In this document: one piece after another, positions 47,005 through 55,770 of the stretch
Position numbering within the stretch: the first letter of the stretch is position 1
Layout: each line of letters begins with the position of its first letter
Source of the DNA: Dolichospermum sp. FACHB-1091
Lineage (GTDB): Bacteria > Cyanobacteriota > Cyanobacteriia > Cyanobacteriales > Nostocaceae
NCBI RefSeq assembly: GCF_014697585.1
Contig: NZ_JACJSB010000005.1
Coordinates: 1 to 64,000 of the forward strand
DNA: 64,000 bases
Reading direction: 5' to 3'
The notes under the pieces: generated by a model
What the model saw: only the letters and a program-made list of their open reading frames with translations
Databases searched by the model: none
What the model was told of the DNA's origin: nothing
Position numbers and translations under genes: made by a program

Positions 47005-47271
47005 TTACTCGTATATAATTACAGTGTTTCCTTTTCTGGGTATAGATACCCCATTAAAGTAAGTTTTTTTGGAATTATCTACACTGTTAATTTTCTGCTT
47101 GCTGTATTTATCATCTCCACCGATATTTTGTTTTTTTAACTTATTTTTGAATAAATCAATATAGCAATAACCCCCTAAAAAAACTTCTGTTTCCTCTAGA
47201 GTCATATCTTCCAGAAGCAACTTGACATCAATTTGATAAATATCGGCATTGCACTGTAATATTTTAGCCAT
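47005..47271 (-). CDS. Small protein upstream of nifJ, double-glycine-like
   Basis: An 88-aa ORF whose stop lies 9 nt before the nifJ start, on the same strand. MAKILQCNADIYQIDVKLLL is followed by TLEETEVFLGGYCYIDLF, in which Met-12, Glu-8, Phe-4 and Gly-Gly at -2/-1 agree loosely with double-glycine leader peptides. The remainder is lysine/asparagine-rich and polar. No precursor-processing enzyme is near. It may be a real small gene co-transcribed with nifJ, or chance; the match to leader consensus is weak evidence. Confidence 0.4.
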   Translation of the reverse strand: MAKILQCNADIYQIDVKLLLEDMTLEETEVFLGGYCYIDLFKNKLKKQNIGGDDKYSKQKINSVDNSKKTYFNGVSIPRKGNTVIIYE

Positions 47272-47379
47272 TGTTTTATATCTTCATGAATTAAAGATTA
47301 CTCTGTCTTCTAGACTGGCAAAAATTATCATAATTTTCATCTATCTATTGGCTAATATTCAAAGCAATTCCCTACCATA

Positions 47380-47495
47380 CAGGACTTACGCAAAATATCT
47401 CTCAAACCCTCTTTTCTTCCTTCTCTTCGTTCCTATCCCTGACGGGACGCTCCGCGAACGTGGTTCATTATTCCGTGACTTGTGCGTAAGTCCTA
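47380..47495. mobile_element. ACTTACGC element (116 bp), second intact copy
   Basis: Ends CAGGACTTACGC and GCGTAAGTCCTA as in the copy at 43147, with CCATA repeated on both sides (47375-47379 and 47496-47500). The interior differs in the middle (GACGGGACGCTCCGCGAACG) while both ends agree. Confidence 0.88.
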
Positions 47496-47573
47496 CCATA
47501 CTATAAAATACCCCATACTAAAGTTAGCATGGGATATATAACAACAGGTATCCGAAATCATTTACAGTTGAAT

Positions 47574-47885
47574 CTACCTTTCTCCTGCGGTTACGAGTTG
47601 AGATAAATCTCTGTAATTAGGACTATTGACAGAAGCTTGAATATCAGAGGATGTTTTTTGTTTACTAGCTGTTACCAGTGCAGAAATTTGACGGTTTTCT
47701 TTAATTAATCGGCTGTAAGTACGTTGAGGAATATAATGTATCGGATTATAACCAATATAACGTAAAATCAGCACACAAGCCCAAGAATACCGACCATCAG
47801 CAATAGCCTCGATGATATGATTGAATTGTTCAGGAGTGATAACACTATGAAAATCTTTCTGAGAATAAGAAGCTGAATAGTTCAT
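47574..47885 (-). CDS. HetP-family protein
   Basis: A 103-aa protein matching the conserved core of HetP, which controls commitment to heterocyst differentiation and acts downstream of HetR. The diagnostic block is ITPEQFNHIIEAIADGRYSWACVLILRYIGYNPIHYIPQRTYSRLIKENRQ (residues 17-67). The C-terminal 35 residues are variable and polar, as in the family. Nostoc PCC 7120 has HetP plus three paralogues that delay commitment; which one this corresponds to cannot be told. hetC is not adjacent. The 1.46 kb upstream region is non-coding and repeat-rich, as expected for a heavily regulated gene. Confidence 0.85.
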   Translation of the reverse strand: MNYSASYSQKDFHSVITPEQFNHIIEAIADGRYSWACVLILRYIGYNPIHYIPQRTYSRLIKENRQISALVTASKQKTSSDIQASVNSPNYRDLSQLVTAGER

Positions 47886-48480
47886 AACTAACCCTGATTT
47901 AATCTTGTAGGACTGAAATGGAAGAGGTTGTAATAACTGAGAATAGAGAATCTTTTAGTCAAAATTAATCAGACCTTGATGATCAAACTTGGGAACTTTT
48001 ATCCTGATTTGATAAGTCTTGTAACTCATGACTTCTAATGCTCTAAATCCCAAATTACAGCCAGAAATTCATGGGATATCGGATATCACACCGTTATATA
48101 CAGATGATATGCAAAGAATTTAATTCTCTTGGTAAATAACCTTGATATCTAAGTTCGAGTATAGCGACAACTTTTCGATTGAATATCAATATTATTTGTG
48201 GTTATCAGAGAATTTTATTAATTTTCTGTGAGGTTTATTCAGAAGCGGTTTACATTCAAATAACCCTATATCTGTTAAGTAATTAGTAGTCTTGTAATCT
48301 TTGTTGTACCATGGGCAATTTTTTATCTAAATAAATTAGATTCCGAATTGTTTGCGTGTATAAATTGGTAAATTACTAAACTCATTACCCTTCTATTAGT
48401 AAAAAATATAGGTAAATTCCTAGTATTTTATGCCTAATTTGATTGTTTGATAACGAATAGGAAATACAGCTAATCTAATT

Positions 48481-48577
48481 ATGACACTATTTAAATAGTC
48501 ATACAATATTGAAATATTTCCTGACATTTGCTATCTACAGTTTTGTAAATACCCATTGTGACACTATTATATATAGA
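48481..48577. repeat. Inverted, degenerate counterparts of the 67-bp repeat
   Basis: ATGACACTATTTAAATAGTC followed by ATACAATATT (48481-48510), and TTTTGTAAATACCCATTGTG with ACACTATT (48541-48568), are reverse-complement matches to parts of the 67-bp units at 48666. The region between them differs. Confidence 0.75.
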
Positions 48578-48665
48578 ATACTATGTTTTCAGTAACTAGT
48601 AAGCCAAATTGGCACTTTGTGCCTCTAAATAATAGAAAAAATGTCAGGTTAAAATTGCGTATTAA

Positions 48666-48852
48666 ATGACTGTTTAAATAGTGTCATAAGGAGTATTTAC
48701 AAAATTCTAGATTAGAGGTAATACAATATTGTATGACTGTTTAAATAGTGTCATAAGGAGTATTTACAAAATTCTAGATTAGAGGTAATACAATATTGTA
48801 TGACTGTCTAAATAGTGTCATAAGGAGTATTTACAAAATTCTAGATTAGAGA
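48666..48852. repeat. Three 67-bp direct repeats upstream of HetP-like gene
   Basis: Units start at 48666, 48733 and 48800 with ATGACTGTTTAAATAGTGTC and continue with ATAAGGAGTATTTACAAAAT. Nearly identical (one T-to-C change in unit three; the end of unit three diverges). Each contains a near-palindrome GACTgTTTAAATAGTgTC. Located 0.8-1.0 kb upstream of the HetP-like start. The remaining gap 47886-48480 and 48853-49200 is AT-rich with no gene I can support. Confidence 0.93.
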
Positions 48853-49219
48853 TAAATTATTTTCCCAATGTTGTATGACTATTTATTTTCCGTTATTTTT
48901 AATAATCTGGCTAAATTAGTTACACCTGATAACCAAATACTCAACCTATTAAAGCAGCCGAGAAGATGATTATCAAGGTTCTGAGGAATTGAGCAATATT
49001 TATATATGTAATATTTGATTCTTTTATTAATAGACTTTTAAAAAAAATGTCATATCTCTACAATCTTTACCGCAGATGTCTATTTTAGGAACAGTCGCAA
49101 ACTTACAAATTTTTATATTCCTTTGTTCCTTTGCGACTTTGCGCCTTGGCGTGAGACTTTAAAATGTGGTTTATTTACCTAAAAATCGCTGTAAGGCGTT
49201 GCTGATTTCAAAATGCTTG

Positions 49220-49245
49220 TAGAGACGTTCCATGGAACGTCTCTA
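49220..49245. repeat. Perfect 26-bp palindrome, GACGTTCCATGGAACGTC core
   Basis: TAGAGACGTTCCATG and its exact complement give a loop-free self-complementary sequence centred on CATG. Would form a 13-bp cruciform or RNA hairpin. Lies between the exonuclease gene and the HetP-upstream region. Confidence 0.95.
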
Positions 49246-49300
49246 TCAAAATTGCAAGTATTGTTATATTTAACTAAGTTACTCAAGGCCTATTCTTATT

Positions 49301-49326
49301 TAGGGGTAATTCATGAATTACCCCTA
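49301..49326. repeat. Perfect 26-bp palindrome, GGTAATTCATGAATTACC core
   Basis: TAGGGGTAATTCATG and its exact complement; also centred on CATG and also 26 bp. 23 nt downstream of the exonuclease stop codon, so it could terminate that transcript. Confidence 0.95.
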
Positions 49327-49349
49327 CTTTGCGTAAGTTCCTAAGATAT

Positions 49350-49979
49350 CTAATGTTCAAATAAGTCCTTGAATTGTAATAGATCTAAGGCGACAATTGT
49401 GGATAAAGTTTGAAAACATTCTTGGGCAAGTTGCCAACGCTCTTCCCGTTGTAACATCACAGTAAGTTTTTGCTGTATACTCAGTAGGTAACGCACATCA
49501 TTAGCAGCGTAACTTAATTGTACATCAGATAAATTACTAGCATTACCCCAATCAGAACTCTGGGCGCTTTTATCTAATTCTACTTTTTCCAGTTCTAACA
49601 CTACGTCTTTTAGCCCGTGACGATTTGTATAAGTACGTGCTAACTTACTAGCAATTTTAGTACAAAAGACGGGCTGAACAAAAATCTCTAAATTATGCCT
49701 TAAAGTAGCCATATCAAACCTAGCAAAGTGAAAAACTTTGATGATATGGGTTGCTTCCATAAGTGTTTTTAAATTAGGTGCGGCTGTTTGTCCTCTAGAT
49801 ATGCCAATAGCAGTAACTTGTCCTTCTGGGTTACAAAGTTGAACCAGACACAAACGGTCTCGTTGTGGCAAAAGTCCCATTGTTTCCGTATCAACAGCGA
49901 TCGCTGGAGCTTTTAAATACTCAGAAAGGGCAGCATCAGTTAAATCACCGTCACCAACTTGAAAATCCTGCAATATCAT
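49350..49979 (-). CDS. Ribonuclease D-like 3'-5' exonuclease
   Basis: A 209-aa DEDD-family exonuclease domain protein. Exo I is IAVDTETMGL (Asp, Glu), Exo II is FHFARFDMATL (Asp), and Exo III is LSYAANDVRYLL (Tyr, Asp), the DEDDy arrangement. It lacks the HRDC domains of full RNase D, so it is the single-domain form common in cyanobacteria, expected to trim tRNA or other RNA 3' ends. Single gene. Confidence 0.9.
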   Translation of the reverse strand: MILQDFQVGDGDLTDAALSEYLKAPAIAVDTETMGLLPQRDRLCLVQLCNPEGQVTAIGISRGQTAAPNLKTLMEATHIIKVFHFARFDMATLRHNLEIFVQPVFCTKIASKLARTYTNRHGLKDVVLELEKVELDKSAQSSDWGNASNLSDVQLSYAANDVRYLLSIQQKLTVMLQREERWQLAQECFQTLSTIVALDLLQFKDLFEH

Positions 49980-50214
49980 GAAGTTATCAAATATAAATTA
50001 TCTTTATTGTGCCAGATTTTAATACTGTTTTTAACACTCCAGTCAAAAAGGCAAAATTCATAAACCGATTTATACCTCTTATCAAACCAGAGGCATCTTT
50101 TAAAATTATTATTAATAATACCATTACCGAAAAATCTGTTTTCCTTCGCGCCTTTGCTCCTTTGTAACTTGGCGCGAAATATAATTCATACCACCATTAT
50201 CCAACGACTAATTC

Positions 50215-50778
50215 TTAATTGCGCCCTGGGACTGTAGCGTTTAAAAATATTTGTGTTAGATAGACTTGGCCTTGCTCATTGGTAGCCACACCAACCCCAG
50301 TTAGATTATATTTACCCTGAAGATTCTTAAGATGTCCAGGACTTTTTAACCAGCCAGAAACCGCCTCATTTGCAGGATTACTATATCCCATATTGTAAGC
50401 GACATTTTCTGCCGCACTGCTGTATTTAAGAGGAATAGCCATAACGCGCCGTTCAAATCCTTGATGGCTAAAAGGAACTTTACCACTAGCCATATTTTGA
50501 CTATGAATTCTCGCTTGCTGACTAATCTTTTCGCTTAAATTTAACTTTCCTAGTCCCCGTTTTGCTCGATATTGATTAATTTGAGTAAAAACTGATTTCT
50601 CTAAATTATTAGTTTCAAAACTAAAATTAGATATTTTGGCTTGACTTGTCACAAGTGATGAACGCTGATATCGGCCAGTTTGTTTAGCAGAACTATTATC
50701 TGGATTAGCAGCAGTCATATAGCCACTAGCAAGGACAAGCGTACTTAAAGCGATGCCAAAAGCAGTTTGTCTTAACAT
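50215..50778 (-). CDS. Secreted CAP-domain protein (SCP-like), copy 1
   Basis: A 187-aa protein with a signal peptide (MLRQTAFGIALSTLVLASGYMTA) and a CAP domain at about 62-184: FTQINQYRAKRGLGKLNLSE, the His-containing ARIHSQNMASGKVPFSHQGFERR, AENVAYNMGYSNPANEAVSGWLKSPGHLKN and GVGVATNEQGQVYLTQIF. All bacterial CAP landmarks are there. Function in bacteria is unclear (extracellular lipid, protein or wall binding). A paralogue lies 316 nt upstream in the same direction. Confidence 0.9.
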   Translation of the reverse strand: MLRQTAFGIALSTLVLASGYMTAANPDNSSAKQTGRYQRSSLVTSQAKISNFSFETNNLEKSVFTQINQYRAKRGLGKLNLSEKISQQARIHSQNMASGKVPFSHQGFERRVMAIPLKYSSAAENVAYNMGYSNPANEAVSGWLKSPGHLKNLQGKYNLTGVGVATNEQGQVYLTQIFLNATVPGRN

Positions 50779-51094
50779 GAGGTTTAAATTAAGTAATGTA
50801 TGGATTTATAGGATATATACCCTATCTTCTGATGATCGGAATACTTACCAGGATACTATTTACCAAATATAAACTCAAGAATCATTGAATTTTCACAATT
50901 TCAATCAGTTATCTGGATAATACTTTTGTTTATTGTCATCGCGTAGAGCAGCCATATTTAGTCTTAACAGAGAATAGGTTTTGTCAATGCTATTTACACT
51001 ACATTACTAAACTAATTAAAATTAAAATAATTAATAAAAAATAGTATCCAATGATAGATGTCATGGATACTAAAATCTTATAATTTACAAACAT

Positions 51095-51610
51095 TTATCT
51101 TGACCGCAGGAAAATTTGTGTAAAATAAATTTTCCCTTGGTTATTTCTGGCTACACCAATCCCCGTTAGGTTATAATCGCCCCTAATATTAGCCCTATGT
51201 CCTGAACTATTCACCCAGCCTTGAACGGCTCGATCCGCGGGATCTTGATGTCCTTGGTTATAAGCGACATTTTCGGCGACTCGACTGTAAGCAATACCTG
51301 TTGCTGCTACTCGTCCTGAAAATCCATCATGTCCAAAAGCGACTCTACCACTAGCCATATTTTGACTGTGAATTCTTGCTTGATTGTCAATGGTAGAATT
51401 ACGGGTAAGTGCGGGTAGATTTTGCGAAGCCCGATACTGGTTGATTCGTCGGAAAACCGATGCTTCTATGGCAGCAGTATTCACATTACCTTGTGCAACT
51501 TGGTAATTAGGAGTTAATCCGGTCGATAAATTAGGTTCTGAACTAGCCATTGTTCCACTAACTAAAACCAAAAAACCCGCACTAGCAGCGAAAATAAAGT
51601 TTTTCAGCAT
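51095..51610 (-). CDS. Secreted CAP-domain protein (SCP-like), copy 2
   Basis: A 171-aa paralogue of the gene at 50215, with signal peptide (NFIFAASAGFLVLVSGTMA) and CAP domain: RRINQYRASQNLPALTRN, ARIHSQNMASGRVAFGHDGFSGRV, AENVAYNQGHQDPADRAVQGWVNSSGHR and GIGVARNNQGKIYFTQIFL. About 60% similar to copy 1 by eye over the domain, so the pair arose by tandem duplication. The gap 50779-51094 is AT-rich with no gene I can see. Confidence 0.9.
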   Translation of the reverse strand: MLKNFIFAASAGFLVLVSGTMASSEPNLSTGLTPNYQVAQGNVNTAAIEASVFRRINQYRASQNLPALTRNSTIDNQARIHSQNMASGRVAFGHDGFSGRVAATGIAYSRVAENVAYNQGHQDPADRAVQGWVNSSGHRANIRGDYNLTGIGVARNNQGKIYFTQIFLRSR

Positions 51611-51636
51611 GATTGATCACCTTTGAAAATTAATTG

Positions 51637-51699
51637 CTTGGGGAGGTGGAGGAAATTACTCACAAGTTCAAAAGAACTTGTATTCCTAATTCTCCCCAA
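51637..51699. terminator. Nested stem-loop between trpB and CAP gene
   Basis: The inner stem ACAAGTTC-AAAA-GAACTTGT (51662-51681) is enclosed by TTGGGGAG (51637) and CTCCCCAA (51692). It follows the trpB stop on the minus strand by 7 nt, so it is a likely trpB terminator; it also lies in the leader of the downstream CAP gene. Confidence 0.6.
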
Positions 51700-51705
51700 C
51701 TGTAC

Positions 51706-52944
51706 TTAATGAATTAAGAACTTAGCAGCAGTTTGTACATCCTTGTCGCCTCTTCCAGAACAGTTGATGATTATTTTGGGACTACCAGCAAGTTGTGGAC
51801 AAAGAGTTTCTAAATAAGCGATCGCATGAGAAGTCTCCAATGCTGGTATAATACCCTCTAATTTAGATAATCTCTGAAATGCGTCCAAAGCCTCAGCATC
51901 GGTAACGCTATAATACTCAGCGCGACCACTATCTTTCATATAACTGTGTTCTGGACCTACACCAGGATAATCTAAACCAGCACTAATAGAATGCGGTTCA
52001 ATCACCTGACCATACTCATCTTGCAAAAGATAACTCATAGAACCATGTAATACACCCACTGTTCCTTTCGTGAGTGTGGCAGCGTGTTTATCAGTATTTA
52101 CACCTTCTCCAGCGGCTTCTATACCAATCAAACGTACCGACGGTTCTTGAACAAACTCGTGAAATAGTCCCATAGCGTTAGAACCACCACCCACACAAGC
52201 CAAGAGAATATCAGGTAAACCGCCCCATTTTTCCATAGCTTGAGCGCGGGTTTCTTCACCAATTACAGCATGAAAATCCCGCACCATCATCGGGTAAGGA
52301 TGGGGACCTGCCACAGAACCGAGGATGTAATGGGTAGTTTCTACGTTCGTTACCCAGTCTCTAATGGCTTCAGAAGTGGCATCTTTGAGAGTTCCCGTAC
52401 CTGCAGACACTGGACGAACTTCTGCCCCCATCAACCGCATTCTGAACACATTTAAAGATTGGCGTTCCATATCGTGAACACCCATGTAAATAATACATTC
52501 TAAACCGAAGCGGGCGCAAACTGTAGCGGTCGCTACGCCATGTTGTCCCGCCCCGGTTTCCGCAATAATGCGCTTTTTGCCCATACGTTTTGCCAATAAT
52601 ACTTGACCAAGGGCATTATTAATTTTATGTGCGCCAGTATGATTCAAGTCTTCACGCTTTAAATAGATTTGCGCTCCTGTACCATCAGGACGGGCATAAT
52701 TAGCGGTAAGGCGTTCGGCAAAATACAAAGGTGTGGCACGTCCGACATAATCACGTAATAAACCTTGTAATTCAGCTTGGAAACTAGGTTCATGGCGATA
52801 TTGCTGATATGCTGTTTCTAACTCGGCTAAAGCTGGCATGAGGGTTTCAGGAACATATTTACCACCAAAGCGGCCAAAACGCCCTAAAGTATCGGGGACT
52901 AAAGCAGTTTGTGAGAAATTCAGAGAGAGGGGTGTAGTAGTCAC
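51706..52944 (-). CDS. trpB: Tryptophan synthase beta subunit
   Basis: A 412-aa PLP enzyme joining indole and serine to tryptophan. The PLP lysine is in [15 protein letters not shown], the phosphate loop is [10 protein letters not shown], and [19 protein letters not shown] is the family start. [19 protein letters not shown] and [12 protein letters not shown] are also conserved, marking the TrpB1 type that pairs with TrpA. trpA is not adjacent, as is usual for dispersed cyanobacterial trp genes. Confidence 0.96.
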   Translation of the reverse strand: MTTTPLSLNFSQTALVPDTLGRFGRFGGKYVPETLMPALAELETAYQQYRHEPSFQAELQGLLRDYVGRATPLYFAERLTANYARPDGTGAQIYLKREDLNHTGAHKINNALGQVLLAKRMGKKRIIAETGAGQHGVATATVCARFGLECIIYMGVHDMERQSLNVFRMRLMGAEVRPVSAGTGTLKDATSEAIRDWVTNVETTHYILGSVAGPHPYPMMVRDFHAVIGEETRAQAMEKWGGLPDILLACVGGGSNAMGLFHEFVQEPSVRLIGIEAAGEGVNTDKHAATLTKGTVGVLHGSMSYLLQDEYGQVIEPHSISAGLDYPGVGPEHSYMKDSGRAEYYSVTDAEALDAFQRLSKLEGIIPALETSHAIAYLETLCPQLAGSPKIIINCSGRGDKDVQTAAKFLIH

Positions 52945-53080
52945 AGATTAAGTAAAATCTAAAATTAGAGAACAAAGTTAATTTTAATTCTAGACTTGTT
53001 GAGAATGCTCTGGTTGTCTAGTAGTCAATCTTTACTAAATTTCGCTACATTAGAAGAATGTACACTTATAGGACTTTTCA

Positions 53081-53776
53081 ATGTCAGCACAACTGTTACT
53101 GGTAGATGACGAACCGGGATTACGGGAAGCAGTGAAAGAATACTTACAAGAAAGCGGTTTTAGGGTTCAAACTGCCAGTAATGCCCGTGAAGGTTGGGAC
53201 TGGATGCAAGAGAACACCGCCGATTTAGTGATTTCTGATATTATGATGCCCCAGGTGGATGGCTATCAGTTCCTCAAACAACTGCGCGATGATCCCCGTT
53301 TTCAAGCATTACCTGTGGTGTTTTTAACCGCCAAAGGGATGACATGCGATCGCATTCAAGGCTACAAAGCGAGTGTTGACGCTTATTTACCCAAACCCTT
53401 CGACCCCGATGAATTAGTGGCCATAGTCGAAAATTTATTGGCTCGTCGCAGCGCTCAAACCTCTGCTTCCGGGGAGGAGGGTGAAACTCCAAATCTTGCC
53501 GAATTGGCTAATCAAATCGCTCAAATTAGAATACTATTAACTCATAGAAGTGCCATATCCCAATCCCCAGCCCCTTTTAAGATAGATTTGACTCCTAGAG
53601 AGCAAAGTGTTTTAAACCTAGTAGCCGAAGGATTGATGAACAAAGAAATTGCTCGACGCTTGGAAACAAGTGTCCGCAATGTGGAAAAATATGTCAGTCG
53701 TTTATTTAGTAAGACTGGTACTAATAGTCGCACAGAATTGGTTCGTTTCGCGCTAGAACATGGTCTAGCTAAATAA
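53081..53776 (+). CDS. rre1: NarL/LuxR-type response regulator (Rre1/Ycf29-like)
   Basis: A 231-aa regulator. The receiver (1-122) has DDEP, phosphoacceptor Asp in LVISDIMMPQVDGYQFLKQL and the Lys of PKPFDPDELVAIV. The LuxR-type HTH (about 168-231) reads LTPREQSVLNLVAEGLMNKEIARRLETSVRNVEKYVSRLFSKTGTNSRTELVRFAL. This composition is close to Rre1 (plastid ycf29), which with Hik34/Hik2 controls heat-, salt- and light-stress genes in Synechocystis. The symbol is assigned from memory of that sequence. Single gene, divergent from trpB. Confidence 0.8.
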   Translation: MSAQLLLVDDEPGLREAVKEYLQESGFRVQTASNAREGWDWMQENTADLVISDIMMPQVDGYQFLKQLRDDPRFQALPVVFLTAKGMTCDRIQGYKASVDAYLPKPFDPDELVAIVENLLARRSAQTSASGEEGETPNLAELANQIAQIRILLTHRSAISQSPAPFKIDLTPREQSVLNLVAEGLMNKEIARRLETSVRNVEKYVSRLFSKTGTNSRTELVRFALEHGLAK

Positions 53777-54037
53777 ACCACCCGCAATGATGGCAGTTAA
53801 TTGGTAAAGAAATGGTAAAATACACCTGGCTAATTTCCCTAACACAATAGTAACATAATGTTACAGATTCCTACCTGTGGTCTTCCTAGCTTGCCAGTAT
53901 TGAGGTAACAATGATATGTAGACTCAATTTTACGTTTTCTAGCTAACTCATGATTAGGAAAAACAGGTGCAGACCTGAAAAACTCAATCTTCAAAACTCT
54001 AAATCAGGCTTGTTATGGTGGAAAATTACAGCGATTA

Positions 54038-54322
54038 CTACTGGGGGATAGTATCGGAGAAATTGCGTAAGCGCATGAGTTGACGACGCATTTGTGGGGA
54101 GGCTTTAAACTCCGATATTTCCTGAGCTTTTACAGAAGCTTGCAAGGTTTCCAAAAATTCATCAGCCCCTTCCGTTAAAGCCTCTAGTAATACTTGTAAT
54201 AGTTGCTCCCGATCACTTAGCAGACTTTTTTCTTCAATCAGACGGAATTTGAGGTGGATTTCACATTCATAAACACCGACTTCAAGATTATTTATTTGGC
54301 GCGGTAATGCTTTGGAGTTCAT
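54038..54322 (-). CDS. Conserved small cyanobacterial protein
   Basis: A 94-aa soluble acidic helical protein (QINNLEVGVYECEIHLKFRLIEEKSLLSDREQLLQVLLEALTEGADEFLETLQ). It has the look of a conserved cyanobacterial family of unknown role. No motif that points to function. It is alone: the regulator gene converges 260 nt to the left, and a 667-nt gap lies to the right. Confidence 0.7.
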   Translation of the reverse strand: MNSKALPRQINNLEVGVYECEIHLKFRLIEEKSLLSDREQLLQVLLEALTEGADEFLETLQASVKAQEISEFKASPQMRRQLMRLRNFSDTIPQ

Positions 54323-54533
54323 AGTTTTGAAGATTCCTCTACTTAGTGGTGATACGGGTGATGGATTAAATCTCTAGAAAAATTACTTATGCTTTTTCTA
54401 TACTTTTGTGAATCCAAAGTTATTAAAGATAAGAATTTTTCCTCATCCATAAAACTAGCAGCTTTGCATAATGTTGGCATGAGTCATGTTTTACATAAAA
54501 ACGCAAAGGCGCAAAGGCGCAAAGTTTAAAATT

Positions 54534-54694
54534 TTGATAGTCTGCGTGGCGTAGCCATATTTTTAGGCATTTTTACTTCAATTCTCCCGGAACAAACTGG
54601 CATTCTATTTACTCCCCCTGTGTTTTTCAGTTATATCTTACTGTTTTTTGGTGTTTCTTTACTATTTATGACTCATGTAAGCCATAAGCCATAA
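54534..54694 (+). pseudogene. Possible C-terminal fragment of a membrane protein
   Basis: One forward frame reads IFLGIFTSILPEQTGILFTP and PVFFSYILLFFGVSLLFMTH before a stop at 54692-54694: two hydrophobic helices with a short loop. There is no start, and a stop lies just upstream. It could be the tail of a lost membrane protein or chance. Also in this gap (54323-54989) are a GCGCAAAG triple repeat (54500-54523) and nothing else I can support. Confidence 0.25.
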
Positions 54695-54989
54695 ACTATT
54701 ATTCGATTTTTGAGTTGTCATGCCATAAGGTTTTCGTAAAAAACTGATTAGTCCTTGTCAAAGTTTTTTACATCAATTTGCTCAAAACGTCAAGAAATAT
54801 TATTATTTTTACCTTTGCCAAGTTGTAATACTTCAATGCTTATCATAACGCTTATCATAACGATGCTCTTTATAAAAAAGCAGCATCAGCAAAAAAATCA
54901 ATTCCCAAAATTCTGACCCCTGAACGCTTGAAGTTCTGTATTATTGTTAAAATAATTGCAGTGTAATTCAGCCAAACTCTTACACCCTC

Positions 54990-55346
54990 ATGGATAACCC
55001 AATGCTGCTTAAGTCCACAACCCGTCATATTCGCATTTTTGCGGCGGAAATGGACTCCTATGAACTGATTCCGAGTAATCAAGTCTTGACACTAGATATT
55101 GATCCAGATAATGAATTTAACTGGAGCGAAGATGCCCTGCAAAAAGTTTATCGCCAGTTTGATCAACTGGTAGAAGCATCTAGTGGCGAGGATCTAACCG
55201 ATTATAACTTACGCCGCATTGGTTCAGACTTAGAGCATTATTTGCGATCGCTCCTCCAAAAAGGCGAAATTAGCTACAATCTCTCTAGTCGCGTTACTAA
55301 CTACAGCATGGGACTACCTCAAGTTGCAGTTGTAGAAAATCAATAA
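54990..55346 (+). CDS. ndhM: NAD(P)H-quinone oxidoreductase subunit M
   Basis: A 118-aa peripheral subunit of photosynthetic complex I (NDH-1), found only in cyanobacteria and plastids. The whole sequence matches NdhM: MLLKSTTRHIRIFAAEM, LTLDIDPDNEFNWSEDALQKVYRQFD, DLTDYNLRRIGSDLEHYLRSLLQKGEISYNLSSRVTNYSMGLPQV. It acts on the cytoplasmic arm of the complex in the thylakoid membrane in cyclic electron flow and respiration. ATG 54990 gives the MDNPMLLKST start I expect. Confidence 0.95.
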   Translation: MDNPMLLKSTTRHIRIFAAEMDSYELIPSNQVLTLDIDPDNEFNWSEDALQKVYRQFDQLVEASSGEDLTDYNLRRIGSDLEHYLRSLLQKGEISYNLSSRVTNYSMGLPQVAVVENQ

Positions 55347-55514
55347 ACTTAGTACATATCTACCTAATCCTGGCGAATCTAATTCGCCAGGTATGTCAAG
55401 CTTTAGTGACCAAAAACATGGAACACAAGCCCCGTCCTTCTAGGACTGCTTGGCGATTATTGTGGTAAAATTTTGTTTAGTCGGTATGTCAAAAGTTGAA
55501 AATTAGTTCTGATA

Positions 55515-55644
55515 TAAGTAAGTGAACGGAAAAAACCCGACACAAGTAACGAAAAGTAAAGTTGCCCAAAACCTCTTCCCAGTTAAGAGTTAAGAGTTAA
55601 GAGTTCCCTTGTCATAACGACAATTTTTAACGCCAACCTACTTA
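55515..55644. mobile_element. AAGTAGG element, copy C
   Basis: TAAGTAAGTGAACGG to CGCCAACCTACTTA; the interior matches copy B except for three TTAAGAG heptamers instead of one or two. It explains a third of the gap 55347-55770; the rest shows nothing clear. Confidence 0.8.
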
Positions 55645-55770
55645 GCTACATATTCCCAGCACAATAGCAGTTATGATTGGGCTGTGGGTTAAAGAAAATA
55701 TGGGCGGTATCAAATGCCGTTACCAAATACTGTTGAATAAAATGCCAATTGCAGAACCGGTGGGAAAACT

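Noticed and set aside
48666-48852. Possible replication origin with iterons
   Set aside because: Three long direct repeats fit iterons in form, but there is no replication initiator gene, no DnaA-box cluster and no partition gene next to them.
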